NCBI RefSeq assembly: GCF_001429295.1 | Contig: NZ_LMJL01000008.1 | Span: forward strand, 950,422-1,014,421 | DNA: 64,000 bases | Origin: Flavobacterium sp. Root935 | GTDB lineage: Bacteria > Bacteroidota > Bacteroidia > Flavobacteriales > Flavobacteriaceae | Reading direction: 5' to 3' | Part shown: piece by piece, positions 17,197 to 25,384 of the stretch | How the letters are laid out: every line of letters begins with the position of its first letter | Numbering within the stretch: position 1 is the first letter of the stretch | The notes under the pieces: generated by a model | Databases searched by the model: none | What the model was told of the DNA's origin: nothing | What the model saw: the letters and a program-made list of their open reading frames with translations, nothing else | Made by a program: the position numbers and the translations under genes

Positions 17197-17362
17197 TTAA
17201 ACGCACGAAACCCTCATCTTCGGTTGTGACAAAACATTCTTATCGAATGAGATTAGGGCTATCACTAGCTCCAGCAACGTGAATGAGGGCTTCGCTTATG
17301 TTAACTTATAAAGTTTCAAAGTTCTCGATTGCCGATAAAATGTTTTGTCGAGAACAAAGATA
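17197..17362 (-). ncRNA. structured 5' leader or small RNA with crossing helices
   Basis: A -7 box TATCTTTG lies at 17355-17362 on the minus strand. The RNA then contains GACAAAACATT, which pairs over 11 bp with AATGTTTTGTC about 110 nt later. The helix extends through TTATCG/CGATAA with one bulged G. CCCTCAT inside this domain can pair with ATGAGGG beyond it, which would make a pseudoknot or a competing fold. GTTCTCGA/TCGAGAAC also forms an 8-bp hairpin. It precedes the 89-residue gene. Only pairing by eye supports this. Confidence 0.45.
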
Positions 17363-17454
17363 TGCTTTTATTTAAAAAAGAAAGAAAAAACTTACTTTTT
17401 TTATTGTTGTTTAGATTATAATACTGAATCAAAGTTTGAAAACAAAGATAGAAA

Positions 17455-18513
17455 TTACTGATATAATTGTTCTCTAATTTCAATTAAGCTTTGAAGTACC
17501 ATATCTTGATCTGGTTTATCAGGAAGATTGGAAGTTAGATAATGACTTTCTATTGAAGCAATTAAATTGTCTGCCATTTCAAGTAAATCATCATATTCTT
17601 TATTTCCAGCTTTTATATCTAATAAATCAGCCCGATTTGAAACACGAATATTCAATTTTCCTGTGGAAAGAATTTGTTCAGCAGTTTGCAAAAGGCGAAT
17701 TGTATGCATCATATTTTTACTGTCATAATTCTTTCCGTGCTGCTGATTCGTGTTATAACGATCATCGTTTCTTTTTTCAATCCAGTTCCAATATTCAGTG
17801 TATTCTTTGCAATATTTTGAATAACCATCTTGATTGCAAGACAAATAACCAATCAGCTTTTCGTTTTTTGGAATTGATGAAAGTGAAACTTCATTAGAAT
17901 TTGTTTTCTGAATAATTCCTTTATAACCTAAAGACTTCTTTTCGTCATAAAACATGGCAAACATTCCTCTTGAATTAGGAAGATTTACTAAACCAATCTG
18001 TTCCTGATTCCAATTGTTTTCTTGTAGAAACTCTAATAGTGGAATAGTTTCATAACCCTTTAAAACATAACAAAAATCCAAAAGCCTTTTCTTTTCTTTT
18101 GGTAACGGATTTACAATTTTTTTGTTCAAACCTCTTGCCTTTTTTATTTGTGTTACAGCATAACCCGCAAAAGAATCTTTACAGAGTTTCGAAAGAAAAT
18201 CTTCTATCTTTAATTTCTCCATTAAAGGATGTTTGTATAAAATACAATCATCAGGCGAAGCCAAAATCTCCAAGATATTTGGATTATTTTTAAGCAATAA
18301 TTCTACAAAACGACCAATTTCATAATAAACCTCATCATTAGTCTCGTTACTAATCTGCGGAATATAATTTAATCCAAAGAATTTTTCTTTAGGAAGATAA
18401 TAAACACCTTTAATATCTGTATCCGATGTTGGCGTATTTAACCCAAAAGACTTGCTTCCTGAAATAACTTCGAAAAGGATAAGGTTTTGAGATTTTATAT
18501 CTTGGATAGTCAT
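17455..18513 (-). CDS. RlaP/YcgL-type nucleotidyltransferase (first copy)
   Basis: The product has 352 residues. The N-terminal polymerase-beta-like fold shows FEVISGSKSFGLNTPTSDTD, i.e. G-S-x-x-F-G with the metal-binding S-D-x-D, followed by IKGVYYLP. The helical C-terminus includes KNMMHTIRLLQTAEQIL. This is COG3541; the family was named RlaP because it recurs beside RNA ligases in predicted RNA-repair gene sets. It may add or transfer nucleotides to RNA ends, but substrates are unproven. It lies 16 bp after the parvulin-like gene on the same strand, and a second, diverged copy lies just upstream. Both are near rtcB. Confidence 0.82.
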   Translation of the reverse strand: MTIQDIKSQNLILFEVISGSKSFGLNTPTSDTDIKGVYYLPKEKFFGLNYIPQISNETNDEVYYEIGRFVELLLKNNPNILEILASPDDCILYKHPLMEKLKIEDFLSKLCKDSFAGYAVTQIKKARGLNKKIVNPLPKEKKRLLDFCYVLKGYETIPLLEFLQENNWNQEQIGLVNLPNSRGMFAMFYDEKKSLGYKGIIQKTNSNEVSLSSIPKNEKLIGYLSCNQDGYSKYCKEYTEYWNWIEKRNDDRYNTNQQHGKNYDSKNMMHTIRLLQTAEQILSTGKLNIRVSNRADLLDIKAGNKEYDDLLEMADNLIASIESHYLTSNLPDKPDQDMVLQSLIEIREQLYQ

Positions 18514-18528
18514 AGATTATTTATTATT

Positions 18529-19098
18529 TTATTCAGTTAAGCTCAAAATGTAAAGAATTGATTTAGGATAATCATTATAGGTCTTCAAAACAACATAGTA
18601 CCATTTATTTTCAGGAATATCGACTTCAAACAGATCATTTTTTTTATGATTTTTAATTGCATCTTCAAAAGTCTTATGCATAATTCCTTCATTAAACCAT
18701 CCTAAATCACCTTTATTAATATTACCATCCATATTGTAAATAACAGCTAGTTCTCCAAACGATTTGCCGTTTTTATACGATTTGATAATCTCTTGCCTTT
18801 TTTTATTAATAACATTAACATTTAACTTACTGCCATCTAAATAAATATAACTCACTCTCATTGAAACAATAGATTCTGTTTTTACAATTCGATCTTTATG
18901 TATCATATCTTTTTCTAGAAATCTATTTTTATAATAATCGAGACTATCAGTACTAATTTCGAAAGTAGTAATTTCAGCTTTTGGATTCAATTTAACAAAA
19001 TTCTCTGCCTCTTCAATAGAATTTATTTCTTTTAAACTTTGAGAAGAAACAGTTGTTAAACAAAGAAAACTAATTGGTAATAGTAAATACTTTAACAT
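18529..19098 (-). CDS. periplasmic parvulin-type peptidyl-prolyl isomerase-like protein
   Basis: The product has 190 residues. The start at 19098 is chosen over an ATG 24 nt upstream because it opens directly with a signal peptide (MLKYLLLPISFLCLTTVSS). The C-terminal half has the parvulin pattern FGELAVIYNMDGNINKGDLG-WF, then FEDAIKNHKKNDLFEVD and WYYVVLKTY. It should act on proteins in the periplasm. Its place between two cytoplasmic RlaP-type genes is odd, with gaps of only 15 and 29 bp, and suggests an operon of mixed functions or an insertion. Confidence 0.75.
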   Translation of the reverse strand: MLKYLLLPISFLCLTTVSSQSLKEINSIEEAENFVKLNPKAEITTFEISTDSLDYYKNRFLEKDMIHKDRIVKTESIVSMRVSYIYLDGSKLNVNVINKKRQEIIKSYKNGKSFGELAVIYNMDGNINKGDLGWFNEGIMHKTFEDAIKNHKKNDLFEVDIPENKWYYVVLKTYNDYPKSILYILSLTE

Positions 19099-19127
19099 AA
19101 CACAATGGATATTTAAAAACAATGATT

Positions 19128-19877
19128 TTAATTTAAAATTTCTCTTCTAAAAAACAAATCTAACTCCTCACTCAATTTATTTCCACTTCGTAGTTTATAT
19201 GCATTTTCTTGATTAAATTTTACCGTTTCCAATAAAAAATCAGTAATCAAGTTTTCTTTTCGATGTAGATATTTTTCATCGTGAGTGACTTTTATTTCTT
19301 GCAGTTCCAATATTTTTTCTTGTATATTTTTCGGTGCAATTGGCAATAAATCTGTAAAAACTATTGGCGGAAAAGTATTATTTTCTATAATCCATTTTCC
19401 AGCTAAAGCAGTTCTTAAAGCGTAAAAATAACTTTTAAGTTTTACTTCGTGAATTTCGCATACTTCCATAAAGTTTTTTGTCGTTCCTAAATAGTGATGT
19501 AAAACCGCTATTGGCGAGAAACATTCTAAAGCCAATTTCTGCATTTGTTTTACAAAATCATCATTTTGGAAATACACTATTGGTGAAAACAACCACTCGA
19601 TCAAAGGTGCATTAGATTTTGCTAATAACTTTACAGATTTCCGTAAGTCCCAGCCAGAGCCGTCAAGATCATCTTCAGTCATAAACTCTATTACATCAGG
19701 TTTTTCCCAAAGTGATAAATAATATTCAGGTTTGTGTTTGTATATAAAACGGATATCATAATCGCTGTCCGGAGAAGCAAATCCCCATGCACGACTTCCT
19801 GATTCTACAGCAAAAAGTATTTCTACATTTTTCTGTATTTCTATTTCTTTTAATTTTTGAAGTATTTTTTCTTTCAT
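19128..19877 (-). CDS. RlaP/YcgL-type nucleotidyltransferase (second copy)
   Basis: The product has 249 residues from the ATG at 19877; an ATG 12 nt upstream is possible. VESGSRAWGFASPDSDYDIR carries the G-S-R and D-x-D of the nucleotidyltransferase fold, and IEWLFSPIVYF and helical repeats follow. It is shorter than the first copy and clearly diverged from it. RlaP-family enzymes are linked by gene neighbourhood to RtcB-type ligases, and rtcB lies 1.2 kb upstream on the same strand. The reaction is inferred from the fold only. Confidence 0.82.
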   Translation of the reverse strand: MKEKILQKLKEIEIQKNVEILFAVESGSRAWGFASPDSDYDIRFIYKHKPEYYLSLWEKPDVIEFMTEDDLDGSGWDLRKSVKLLAKSNAPLIEWLFSPIVYFQNDDFVKQMQKLALECFSPIAVLHHYLGTTKNFMEVCEIHEVKLKSYFYALRTALAGKWIIENNTFPPIVFTDLLPIAPKNIQEKILELQEIKVTHDEKYLHRKENLITDFLLETVKFNQENAYKLRSGNKLSEELDLFFRREILN

Positions 19878-20021
19878 GATTGTTATCAAATATAAATTAA
19901 AAGCCTTTAAACTCAGTAAATATACCTGATTTAAAAGCCAACTTTTTTGCCGCTAAGGCACTAGGATACAAAGTTTTTTTTACTTTTAACATTGTGCCTT
20001 TGTATCTTCGTGGCAAAAATG

Positions 20022-20822
20022 CTAAATCTTAAAAAAATCCTTAGCATTCCTCGTCGTTTCCTCCGCAACCTTATCCAAAGCAATTCCTTTAAACTGTGCA
20101 ATTGTTCCGGCAACATACGGTAAAAAAGCTGGTTCGCAACGGCGTTCCTGGTATTTTTTCAAAAGGCTGTTCGGGACATTTTTAGGAAGCATAAACGGCG
20201 CATCGGTTTCGATCATCATTCGGTCGAGCGGTACGTACTGAATGACTTCTTTTAAATGGCTGAAACGTTTGGCATCTGAAATCGCTCCCGTAAAACCCAG
20301 ATAAAATCCGTTATCGAGATAGGTTTTGGCTTCTTGCAGCGTACCCGTAAAACAATGCACAACGGCTTTTGGCAATTGCGGTAAATAGTCTTTGGTGATA
20401 TTCATAAAGCTGTCAAAAGCGGCTCTTTCGTGCAAAAACAAAGATTTCTGTACTTCGATTGCCAATTCTAATTGGGCTTTATAACATTCTTCCTGTTTCT
20501 TTCTGGGCGAAAAGTCACGATCAAAATCGAGTCCGCATTCCCCAACCGAAACGACTTGTTTCTGCTTTAATAAATTCCGCAGTCGTGAAATGCTTTTTTC
20601 ATCAAAACTCTTCGCATCATGCGGATGAATTCCAGCCGTCGAATATAATATTCCCGGATATTGTTTTGCGATTTCTAATGAAGCTTCGCTGTTTCGTACG
20701 CTTGTGCCCGTGAGTATCATCTGCGATACGTCGGCGTCGAGCGCGTCTTGTACGACATCGTCTATGTCGTTTTGGAATTGTTTGTTGGTCAAATTAATTC
20801 CGATATCTATGTATGTTTTCAT
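20022..20822 (-). CDS. tatD: TatD-family metal-dependent hydrolase/DNase
   Basis: The product has 266 residues. It shows the TatD/amidohydrolase features YIDIGINLTN near the start (the usual first metal His is replaced by an N-x-T context, as in some TatD proteins), TAGIHPHDAK, VGECGLDFDRDFSPR, FLHERAAFDSF, AVVHCFTGTLQEA and MIETDAPFMLP. TatD proteins are 3'-5' exonucleases on single-stranded DNA or RNA and are implicated in DNA repair and nucleic-acid turnover. It lies downstream of rtcB on the same strand, separated by a long palindromic repeat. A role in the RNA-repair island is plausible by context. Confidence 0.9.
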   Translation of the reverse strand: MKTYIDIGINLTNKQFQNDIDDVVQDALDADVSQMILTGTSVRNSEASLEIAKQYPGILYSTAGIHPHDAKSFDEKSISRLRNLLKQKQVVSVGECGLDFDRDFSPRKKQEECYKAQLELAIEVQKSLFLHERAAFDSFMNITKDYLPQLPKAVVHCFTGTLQEAKTYLDNGFYLGFTGAISDAKRFSHLKEVIQYVPLDRMMIETDAPFMLPKNVPNSLLKKYQERRCEPAFLPYVAGTIAQFKGIALDKVAEETTRNAKDFFKI

Positions 20823-20910
20823 TTCTTTTTTGTTTTTGCCACTAAGGCGCTAAGGCACAAAGTTTTCTATTCTTTGGTGTGGTTATTATTATTTTTTAAG
20901 CGTAATATTT

Positions 20911-21030
20911 GTCATTTCGATCCCGAGGCTTCGGGAGAGAAATCTCCACAAGTAGCTCCGCAACGTGAGTTTAATCTTTGTAGAGTTTCTCGTGGAGATT
21001 TCTCTCCCGAAGCCTCGGGATCGAAATGAC
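20911..21030. repeat. 39-bp perfect inverted repeat, MITE-like intergenic element
   Basis: Arms 20911-20949 and 20992-21030 are perfect reverse complements, beginning GTCATTTCGATCCCGAGGCT and ending with the mirror. The 42-nt centre contains CTCCGCAACGTGAG. Degenerate relatives lie at 22673-22781, 32315-32468 and 46295-46315. It encodes nothing, and the size and symmetry suit a dispersed palindromic or MITE-like element. Confidence 0.8.
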
Positions 21031-21104
21031 ATAAAATGAGAGAAATCGCTGTGATGAGAAAACTTAGAATCTTAGCATCTTAGAACCTCAGTATCTCAAA
21101 AATA

Positions 21105-22526
21105 CTAGTCTTCACGGCTTCCGTCATCTGCCATTCTCACCAATTTCGGTGTAAACTTCGCAACCACATCAACCAAATCCTGTTGTGCTTCCATCACTTG
21201 GTTGATATCTTTATACGCCATTGGGGCTTCGTCCAGACCTGCACCAATAAGCGTAACGCCATGATCTTGAAGGATAGATTTCATCTCTGTTTTGGTAATG
21301 TTTTTTATAGCTTGGGTCCTGCTCATTTGTCGTCCTGCTCCGTGTGAAGCCGAATTAATGGCGTTCTCCTCGCCTTTTCCTCTCACCAAAAATCCTGGCG
21401 CGGTCATACTTCCCGGAATGATTCCCATAACGCCTTTTCCTGCTGGAGTTGCTCCTTTTCTATGCACGATCACTTCTTCGCCATTCCAGATTTCTTTCCA
21501 CGCAAAATTATGGTGGTTTTCGACTTTGGCTAAAATCGTCGCACCCAAAGCGCGTTCCATTTTGTTATGAATAATCTCGTGACAAGCCGAAGCATAATCG
21601 CCCGCCAAATTCATCGCCATCCAGTATTCCTGACCCAATTGTGAGTTCATATCCAGATACGCTAAGTTTTTGGCCACTTCGGGAAGTTTACATTCGTCTT
21701 TGGCAATTTTAGTATAATGTCCCGCAATTGTGGCACCCATTCCGCGCGAACCAGAATGCGTTAACAAAGCGACATATTTTCCTTTTGGGATATTCAAAAC
21801 CGCATCGTCTTGCGCAAATTCCATGATTCCGAATTCCACAAAGTGATTTCCACCACCCGAAGATCCTAATTGTGACCAGGCTTTATCTTTCAAATTCTTC
21901 ACAAACGGATTCATGTTAAATGTATCGTTCTCCAAAACCGCATGATCCGATTTGTACTGACCGTGAAAACCGTGACCTGCTCCAAAAATAGAATTGGCAA
22001 TTAATTCTTTTTTGAATTTGGCTTCATTTTCAAAGTAAAAATCCTCAGGAATATCATAAACCGACAACGCCATTCTACACCCAATATCAACCCCAACACC
22101 ATACGGAATAATGGCATTTTTTGTGGCTAAAACTCCGCCAATCGGCAGTCCGTAACCTTGGTGTGCGTCTGGCATTAAAGCTCCTGCAACCGTAACCGGC
22201 AATTTCATGGCCACTTCCATTTGTTTTCTGGCTCCGTCTTCGATATGATCTAATCCGTAAGCCGAATACGCATTCGGATTCTGATTTAAAGCAATAAAAT
22301 CTTCTGGTTTTTCATTCGATTTTTCGATTAAAGCAACAGCCAGTTTGCTGAAGATTTTATCGTCTATATAATTCTCCGGAGTTTCTAAGACGTTTTTGAA
22401 ATTGGCAATCATTTCGTCTCTTGTGAATCCGTTTCTTTTGCTGTTTATTTTTAAGGCAATCCCAATTATTTTTCCTTCTGGGAATCCTAATTCTAATATA
22501 TCTGTACCGTTTATTTGTGTTTTCAT
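21105..22526 (-). CDS. rtcB: RtcB-family RNA ligase
   Basis: The product has 473 residues. RtcB joins RNA 2',3'-cyclic-phosphate or 3'-phosphate ends to 5'-OH ends using GTP and Mn2+. Visible motifs are GVGVDIGCRMA with the metal-binding Asp and Cys, LGSSGGGNHFVEFG with metal His, LTHSGSRGMG, VENHHNFAWKE, VIVHRKGATPAGKG and ASHGAGRQMSR, which carries the His that becomes GMP-linked. All expected catalytic segments appear intact. It is the short RtcB type common in Bacteroidota. Its promoter carries the best copy of the regulon palindrome (22564-22586). RING/TerD and RNA-array genes lie upstream, TatD and RlaP genes downstream. Confidence 0.95.
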   Translation of the reverse strand: MKTQINGTDILELGFPEGKIIGIALKINSKRNGFTRDEMIANFKNVLETPENYIDDKIFSKLAVALIEKSNEKPEDFIALNQNPNAYSAYGLDHIEDGARKQMEVAMKLPVTVAGALMPDAHQGYGLPIGGVLATKNAIIPYGVGVDIGCRMALSVYDIPEDFYFENEAKFKKELIANSIFGAGHGFHGQYKSDHAVLENDTFNMNPFVKNLKDKAWSQLGSSGGGNHFVEFGIMEFAQDDAVLNIPKGKYVALLTHSGSRGMGATIAGHYTKIAKDECKLPEVAKNLAYLDMNSQLGQEYWMAMNLAGDYASACHEIIHNKMERALGATILAKVENHHNFAWKEIWNGEEVIVHRKGATPAGKGVMGIIPGSMTAPGFLVRGKGEENAINSASHGAGRQMSRTQAIKNITKTEMKSILQDHGVTLIGAGLDEAPMAYKDINQVMEAQQDLVDVVAKFTPKLVRMADDGSRED

Positions 22527-22548
22527 TACTTGTTTTATTTTGATAGTA

Positions 22549-22586
22549 CAAAGGTGGTTTAGTACTGCGCAATTATTTTGCGCAGT
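22549..22586 (-). promoter_or_regulatory. operator a: perfect palindrome with rtcB promoter
   Basis: Arms ACTGCGCAA (22564-22572) and TTGCGCAGT (22578-22586) are perfect reverse complements around TTATT. On the minus strand 11 nt separate it from the TTTG of the box CACCTTTG (22549-22556), and the rtcB ATG follows 22 nt later. The palindrome overlaps the expected -33 region. Confidence 0.8.
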
Positions 22587-22672
22587 TTTTTTATTTCTCG
22601 CAAAGTCGCTAAGATTTTATTTTTTAAGCCACAGATTATGAGGATTAAAATGATTTTTTTTTCTCATTTTTT

Positions 22673-22781
22673 GTCATTTCGATCCCGAGACTTCGGGAGA
22701 GAAATCTTCGCAAGCAACTCCGCAACGTGAGTCCAATCTTTGTCGAGCTTCTTGTGGAGATTTCTCCTTCGTCGAAATGAC
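22673..22781. repeat. degenerate copy of the GTCATTTCGA palindromic element
   Basis: It begins GTCATTTCGATCCCGAGACT and ends with TTCGTCGAAATGAC. The centre again contains CTCCGCAACGTGAG. It fills much of the gap between the rtcB operator and the RING/TerD gene end. Confidence 0.7.
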
Positions 22782-22909
22782 AATTGCGCAGAAAAAACTG
22801 GGCGTCTCTGCGAGATTAAATTTACCAAACTTTGCGGAGACGCACAGCAGTACGCCTCTACAAAACCTTTGTCCCTCTGAACCTTTGCCTCTTTGTACCT
22901 TAATTAAAC

Positions 22910-25150
22910 CTAATCCACTAATAATTGCGTAACCACCGCTGGATTCATTGCCCATTGCGCTGTATACATCTCATCGGCATTTTGATCTTCGGTGATTGTT
23001 AAGCCTTGAGCTTCCGCTTTAAGCTGTAACAAACTACCAATATTCAATTTGCTGTTTAGTTTTGATAATAACGCCTGAACGCCTTTGAAATCCAAACCGC
23101 CTACAACCTGACCTCCGAAAGTCATCTCTAACCAAACGATTTCTCTTTTGGCTACATCCAACACTCCAAAAACCAAACCTTTGGCAACATTCTGCGTCAC
23201 ACGAACCTGATGATCTACACACGACGGATCGTATGCTACACCCGTTTTCTCCGAAATTTTCATCGGGTGTTTACTGTTCATCCAACCAACAATTAAATTT
23301 GGCGTAATACTTCCGTTGCTGTACGCATTACAAGTAAAAGTTACAAATTTAGCTTTGGCCTTCGCCAATTCGTCGATGTTGATGTTGATATATTCGGCCG
23401 TTCCAATTTTATTCGGAATACTTCTGATATCACCACTATGCTGGCAACCAGTTGTAGTCAATCGGCTGAAAGAACAAATATCTGAACGGTCTTCGTAAGC
23501 GATATGACAGCTCAAATCCATATCTAAATGCTGTGCTGGCAAATCTTTCCCCCATTGCATAAACAATCGCACTTCGCTACCTTCAACTGGGAAACGTGTT
23601 CCCATTAAAGCAACCGGCAAATCCTGAACGGTTTCGCTTCGATCTCCTATAGAAACCGGAATATTAAACAACTGCGGATCGATATACATTGTTTTGTTGG
23701 TGTTCTCAATTTTTGCAAATCGTTTTTTCATGGCCAAAAGACACAATTCTTCGATCTGGTTTTTCATTGCTTCCAACTGAACATCATCATACAATTTCAA
23801 TAAACCGTTTGGTTCGATTCTTTTGTTTGTGCCACCCAAAGGTTTCACACTTCTCTGCATGTTTTTATCAAAGTAATTTTGCGCATACATATTTAAAGTA
23901 AACACCAATCGAGCCGGAACTTTATCGATGATTTCTTCAAAATGGGCAATCGTTTCTTCTGCCCCAAACCATAACATATTCGAAAATAACGAACGTGCAA
24001 ACAATCCCGGACGTTGTTTTAATAACGTAAATGTTTTATCGGCATCAAATTTCAATCTTGATGAGTCTACTTTGCTTTGCCAAACATCATACACTTGGTT
24101 GTAGAACACATCCATTAAAAAGTTCAATTTCTCAAACCCTTTTCTTTTGCTGTATTCTGCCAAACGAAGCGCTCGAATAAAACGAACCCACATTCCTCTT
24201 TTTGGATGCATAATTTCGCACATGGCTTCAACGTCCATGTTCATATTGTTTAACCAGTTTGCTACCATTAAACATTCTTTTCTTGAATATTTAAGTTTCA
24301 AATCTTTTGCAGATGCAATTCTAGCCTGCGCACTTGTATCCAAAGAATTATGAAAATGCTGACCATTTTTAGTCGCTCTTTTGACAATCGTTTTTGGTTC
24401 GATAGTCTGCAGCATTCCAGTATTTTTATACCATAAATATCTTAAGATATCAGTTGGAGTTTTTAAAAATTGAGATGCTTCGGCTTCTTTACCGTTTTCA
24501 ATCAAAAGATCGATCACAAGCATTAAAGTTTCCTTCATTGCAACATCAACTTTTGGCAAAAGCAAATTTTGCATCGCCATTTTTAAACTATCTACCTGAG
24601 TAGCGTCCAAAGCCGTTTTTGACTGCAATAATGAGATATAGAAATCGTTTAAATCTTTTTCTGTCCACAATTCAAGCACTTTCAATTTGCTTCCCTGACC
24701 GAAATTTTCGATTTTTCCAAATTCAAATGGAGTTCCACAGAACGGGCAACCGTTGTATCTTTCTAATGGAAAAGTATTATCTGGGATAACATGTCCGCAT
24801 TGTAAAGTTGTTCCGTTTTTTGTTTTAAAAACATTTCCGAAATACGTGATAATATGATCTACAACAGATTCTCCCGTTGGGATATTCCATTCTTTCACTA
24901 AAGGCGTCCAGTTTTTATCTGTTCCTAAAACTTCTCTCAGCACTTCTAAAACTTCTACTTTATAATTTGGGTTTACGTTGTTTAAAGCGTGCAATAACGA
25001 TTCGGAAAATGTAAATCCAAGTTTAGAAACATTGGCTAACAAAACTGAAGTAGTTCCTGATAAATTTTTAATATCATTCGAAATCATTTCTGATGGAATG
25101 AAAATGGCATTTTGACGTAAACTGATTTTTAATAATTCTCTTGTTTTCAT
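22910..25150 (-). CDS. RING-like/TerD-domain protein (MXAN_6230/SCO0854-like)
   Basis: The product has 746 residues. A RING-like or zinc-ribbon core lies at about residues 118-141: LQCGH, then GCPFCGTPF, giving Cys118, His120, Cys135 and Cys138. A long helical middle (about 180-500) contains HPKRGMWVRFIRALRLAEYS and LKQRPGLFARSLF. The C-terminal part has a TerD-like beta-sandwich (DMDLSCHIAY, CQHSGDIRS, YININIDELAKAKAKFVTFT, ending in IVWLEMTFGG). Fusions of this type are known as MXAN_6230/SCO0854-like proteins, with unknown molecular role. Here the gene follows a 0.4-kb structured RNA array transcribed from operator b, and precedes rtcB. RNA binding or surveillance is an inference from this setting. 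Confidence 0.8.
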   Translation of the reverse strand: MKTRELLKISLRQNAIFIPSEMISNDIKNLSGTTSVLLANVSKLGFTFSESLLHALNNVNPNYKVEVLEVLREVLGTDKNWTPLVKEWNIPTGESVVDHIITYFGNVFKTKNGTTLQCGHVIPDNTFPLERYNGCPFCGTPFEFGKIENFGQGSKLKVLELWTEKDLNDFYISLLQSKTALDATQVDSLKMAMQNLLLPKVDVAMKETLMLVIDLLIENGKEAEASQFLKTPTDILRYLWYKNTGMLQTIEPKTIVKRATKNGQHFHNSLDTSAQARIASAKDLKLKYSRKECLMVANWLNNMNMDVEAMCEIMHPKRGMWVRFIRALRLAEYSKRKGFEKLNFLMDVFYNQVYDVWQSKVDSSRLKFDADKTFTLLKQRPGLFARSLFSNMLWFGAEETIAHFEEIIDKVPARLVFTLNMYAQNYFDKNMQRSVKPLGGTNKRIEPNGLLKLYDDVQLEAMKNQIEELCLLAMKKRFAKIENTNKTMYIDPQLFNIPVSIGDRSETVQDLPVALMGTRFPVEGSEVRLFMQWGKDLPAQHLDMDLSCHIAYEDRSDICSFSRLTTTGCQHSGDIRSIPNKIGTAEYININIDELAKAKAKFVTFTCNAYSNGSITPNLIVGWMNSKHPMKISEKTGVAYDPSCVDHQVRVTQNVAKGLVFGVLDVAKREIVWLEMTFGGQVVGGLDFKGVQALLSKLNSKLNIGSLLQLKAEAQGLTITEDQNADEMYTAQWAMNPAVVTQLLVD

Positions 25151-25179
25151 TTTTTTTAATTTTTAAAATTTAGATAATT

Positions 25180-25228
25180 GCGTTTCTGAGTTCTACCTAA
25201 AAGATTTTGAAGTAAGAAACACTTGACC
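25180..25228 (-). repeat. array element 1 and partner
   Basis: Element GGTCAA-GTGTTTCT-TACTTC at 25209-25228. The 8-mer pairs with AGAAACGC (25180-25187) across 27 nt, with one U-G pair in the minus-strand RNA (it would be A-C in the opposite strand). Pairing stops exactly at 8 bp on both sides. Confidence 0.8.
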
Positions 25229-25246
25229 TGAAATTGAAGTGTAATG

Positions 25247-25294
25247 GATTAACTAACAAATTATCGGATTGGAAGAAGTAAGTTAATCTTGACC
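25247..25294 (-). repeat. array element 2 and partner
   Basis: Element GGTCAA-GATTAACT-TACTTC at 25275-25294. The 8-mer pairs perfectly with AGTTAATC (25247-25254 on the minus strand) across a 26-nt loop. Confidence 0.8.
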
Positions 25295-25317
25295 CTCTAT
25301 TTTTATTAATGATGATT

Positions 25318-25376
25318 TTAAAACTTGCCGGACTCGAACCGGAGTACCAATTTTCTGAAGTAAGTTTTAATTGACC
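25318..25376 (-). repeat. array element 3 enclosing a T-arm (minihelix-like)
   Basis: Element GGTCAA-TTAAAACT-TACTTC at 25357-25376 pairs perfectly with AGTTTTAA (25318-25325). The 37-nt interior holds the tRNA T-arm-like hairpin CCGG-TTCGAGT-CCGG (25328-25342) directly before the 3' strand. The result looks like an acceptor stem plus T-arm without D- and anticodon arms. Confidence 0.75.
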
Positions 25377-25384
25377 ATTAATAG

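Noticed and set aside
22910..25150. TROVE/Ro60-type protein
   Set aside because: The helical middle was considered as a TROVE domain because of the rtcB and tRNA-like RNA context, but no C-terminal von Willebrand A domain or MIDAS motif is present and a TerD-like end is seen instead.
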